DNA of 34,984 nt from Candidatus Nitrosocosmicus sp. Its GTDB lineage: Archaea; Thermoproteota; Nitrososphaeria; Nitrososphaerales; Nitrososphaeraceae. Under the pieces are notes generated by a model, which saw only the letters and a program-made list of their open reading frames with translations, was not told the DNA's origin and searched no databases. The position numbers were made by a program, and so were the translations under genes. Location of the stretch: assembly GCA_029194465.1 (NCBI GenBank), contig JARFXS010000024.1:1-34984 (forward strand), given 5' to 3'. Of the stretch, positions 34,107 through 34,984 are shown piece after piece (position 1 is the stretch's first letter; each line of letters starts with the position of its first letter).

Positions 34107-34187
34107 AAAATTTATTTGGAATAATAAATTTTATCTTGATATTTAGAAAATTGTTAGCATAAAACCATTATTCTACGATTGCAGCAA

Positions 34188-34236
34188 ATAGTAAATAATG
34201 ACAAGATTGCGTAGATTTATTGCCATTATTTACTAT
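34188..34236. repeat. Duplicated hairpin element, copy 1
   Basis: ATAGTAAATAATG (34188-34200) pairs perfectly with CATTATTTACTAT (34224-34236) across 23 nt. Flanking bases CAA/TTG inside and GCAA outside are shared with copy 2. Confidence 0.85.
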
Positions 34237-34319
34237 CGCAAAATACTCATTAGTTAAGATTCTGGTTATTACCATTATCAAGTAAAATGGACAGATATGA
34301 TGAGGATTAATTGAAGTAA

Positions 34320-34369
34320 ATAGTAAATAATGACAAAGACGGGGTATATTTATTGCCATTATTTACTAT
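34320..34369. repeat. Duplicated hairpin element, copy 2
   Basis: The same 13-bp arms recur (34320-34332 and 34357-34369) around a 24-nt loop, and the sequence outside the right arm (CGCAAA) is also conserved. The loop centre differs between copies while the arms are identical, so stem sequence is conserved and loop is free. Confidence 0.85.
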
Positions 34370-34639
34370 CGCAAAGAGACACTAGTATTTGCTTTTGTAC
34401 TTGTTCCTATAATGGGTCGGTCATATTATGATTCGACGCCCTAACTTAAATAACTTCTAGTACATTCAACGAATATATTAGAAGCCCTATAAAATAAACT
34501 AATGATAAAAAACCTGATTTTGAAAAATGAAATCTTATCAAACAAACCTAGTTTCATCTTTGTACCAATCTCTTTTTAAACTATTTATTAAATTATAAAT
34601 TCATTGCTAAACAGAGGAGATAATTCTGATATTCATGAG

Positions 34640-34649
34640 TATATAAAGA
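34640..34649 (+). promoter_or_regulatory. TATA-like box before the right-edge gene
   Basis: GTATATAAAG lies about 48 nt before TTG 34692; transcription would start near 34670. The same bases contain an in-frame TAA, so translation cannot begin at the ATG at 34635. Confidence 0.5.
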
Positions 34650-34691
34650 ATTTTCTTAGCAATAAAACCAATCTCTTTTTTAGTTTTATCA

Positions 34692-34984
34692 TTGTCTTTT
34701 AGTTCCATTATTGCATACCCTTTTCTGATTCCTCACATAACGCAGCCAACGATGTCCTATCATATTCTAGTTCATATGCTCAGTCTAGATATTGCAATAT
34801 TCCTAACTATAGTATCACTTATTTCATATCGCAAGTTAAAGAGCAAGAAATTATTACTAACCTCCTTAAGTTTCATATTTCTTTTAATTCTAGAAATATT
34901 GTATTTGTTACAAGCTAGTCATCTTGTTACGACGTTTTATGTACCTTTGATCGCGGTAGATTTTTCACACATATTGCTATTATG
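34692..34984 (+). CDS. Membrane protein, cut by the right edge
   Basis: The frame is open from 34647 to the end of the window. TTG 34692 is taken as start, giving at least 97 residues; ATG 34752 is the alternative. Hydrophobic helices are seen at about SFSSIIAYPFLIPHI, LVHMLSLDIAIFLTIVSLIS, LLLTSLSFIFLLILEILYLL and TFYVPLIAVDFSHILLL, with a basic turn YRKLKSKK after the second, which sets the topology. I do not recognise a named family. The product is incomplete. Confidence 0.6.
   Translation, partial: MSFSSIIAYPFLIPHITQPTMSYHILVHMLSLDIAIFLTIVSLISYRKLKSKKLLLTSLSFIFLLILEILYLLQASHLVTTFYVPLIAVDFSHILLL

Noticed and set aside
34188..34369. Two repeats considered as a minimal CRISPR array
   Set aside because: Only two units, with large internal dyads and an 83-bp gap, and no cas genes.

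Overview
The window is a stretch of an AT-rich archaeal chromosome. The best fit is a soil ammonia-oxidising thaumarchaeon (Nitrososphaeria), possibly Candidatus Nitrosocosmicus. The placement is inferred from archaeal TATA-like boxes about 25-28 nt before start codons, short or absent leaders, frequent GTG/TTG starts, an archaeal one-domain winged-helix regulator, a soil-thaumarchaeal type of histidine kinase, and loose gene spacing. No rRNA, tRNA, CRISPR array, transposase or ammonia-oxidation gene was seen, so this reads as accessory or stress-related chromosome.

Layout. 1-2.3 kb: two adjacent unknown genes; the first runs off the left edge and carries a natural (Gly-Gly-Ser)5 linker. 2.6-5.5 kb: a drug-efflux MFS pump, an HxlR-type repressor and a small Cys-x-Cys-Cys protein, where pump and small protein share an almost identical 28-bp promoter/operator. 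6-9.5 kb: an antibiotic-monooxygenase-fold protein, a membrane-anchored unknown pair, an Lrp-RAM-GAF fusion regulator and a zinc ribbon. 10-11.7 kb: a sensor histidine kinase broken by one frameshift. 12.7-15.3 kb: a zinc-ribbon protein, small membrane proteins and a DNase I-fold phosphohydrolase. 15.5-21.9 kb: a small Cys protein, a COG1237-type metallo-beta-lactamase-fold enzyme, a possible wHTH protein, YwbE, a CBS-pair protein, a membrane-anchored SRPBCC protein, an overlapping winged-helix/membrane-protein pair and a 56-aa zinc ribbon. 22.2-23.8 kb: two adjacent disrupted genes, a curlin-like secreted repeat protein and an arginase-family gene. 24.4-30.2 kb: small metabolic or stress proteins (VOC, PRC-barrel-like, SRPBCC, bicupin) and a frameshifted dihydrofolate-reductase-like gene. 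30.8-35 kb: an intact curlin-like paralogue, a secreted Asp-box beta-propeller, a cluster of near-perfect hairpins including a duplicated one, and a membrane protein cut by the right edge.

Three things stand out. First, the HxlR/MFS/CxCC module looks like a thiol- or metal-responsive efflux regulon. Second, two paralogous secreted proteins carry curlin-like Q-x-G-x2-N-x-A-x3-Q-type repeats and could be extracellular matrix or amyloid components. Third, the long intergenic spaces hold many perfect inverted repeats that may be structured RNAs or small non-coding repeat elements. Four genes carry about eight reading-frame lesions in total, several beside homopolymers; this could be real decay or uncorrected sequencing indels, and the sequence alone cannot decide.
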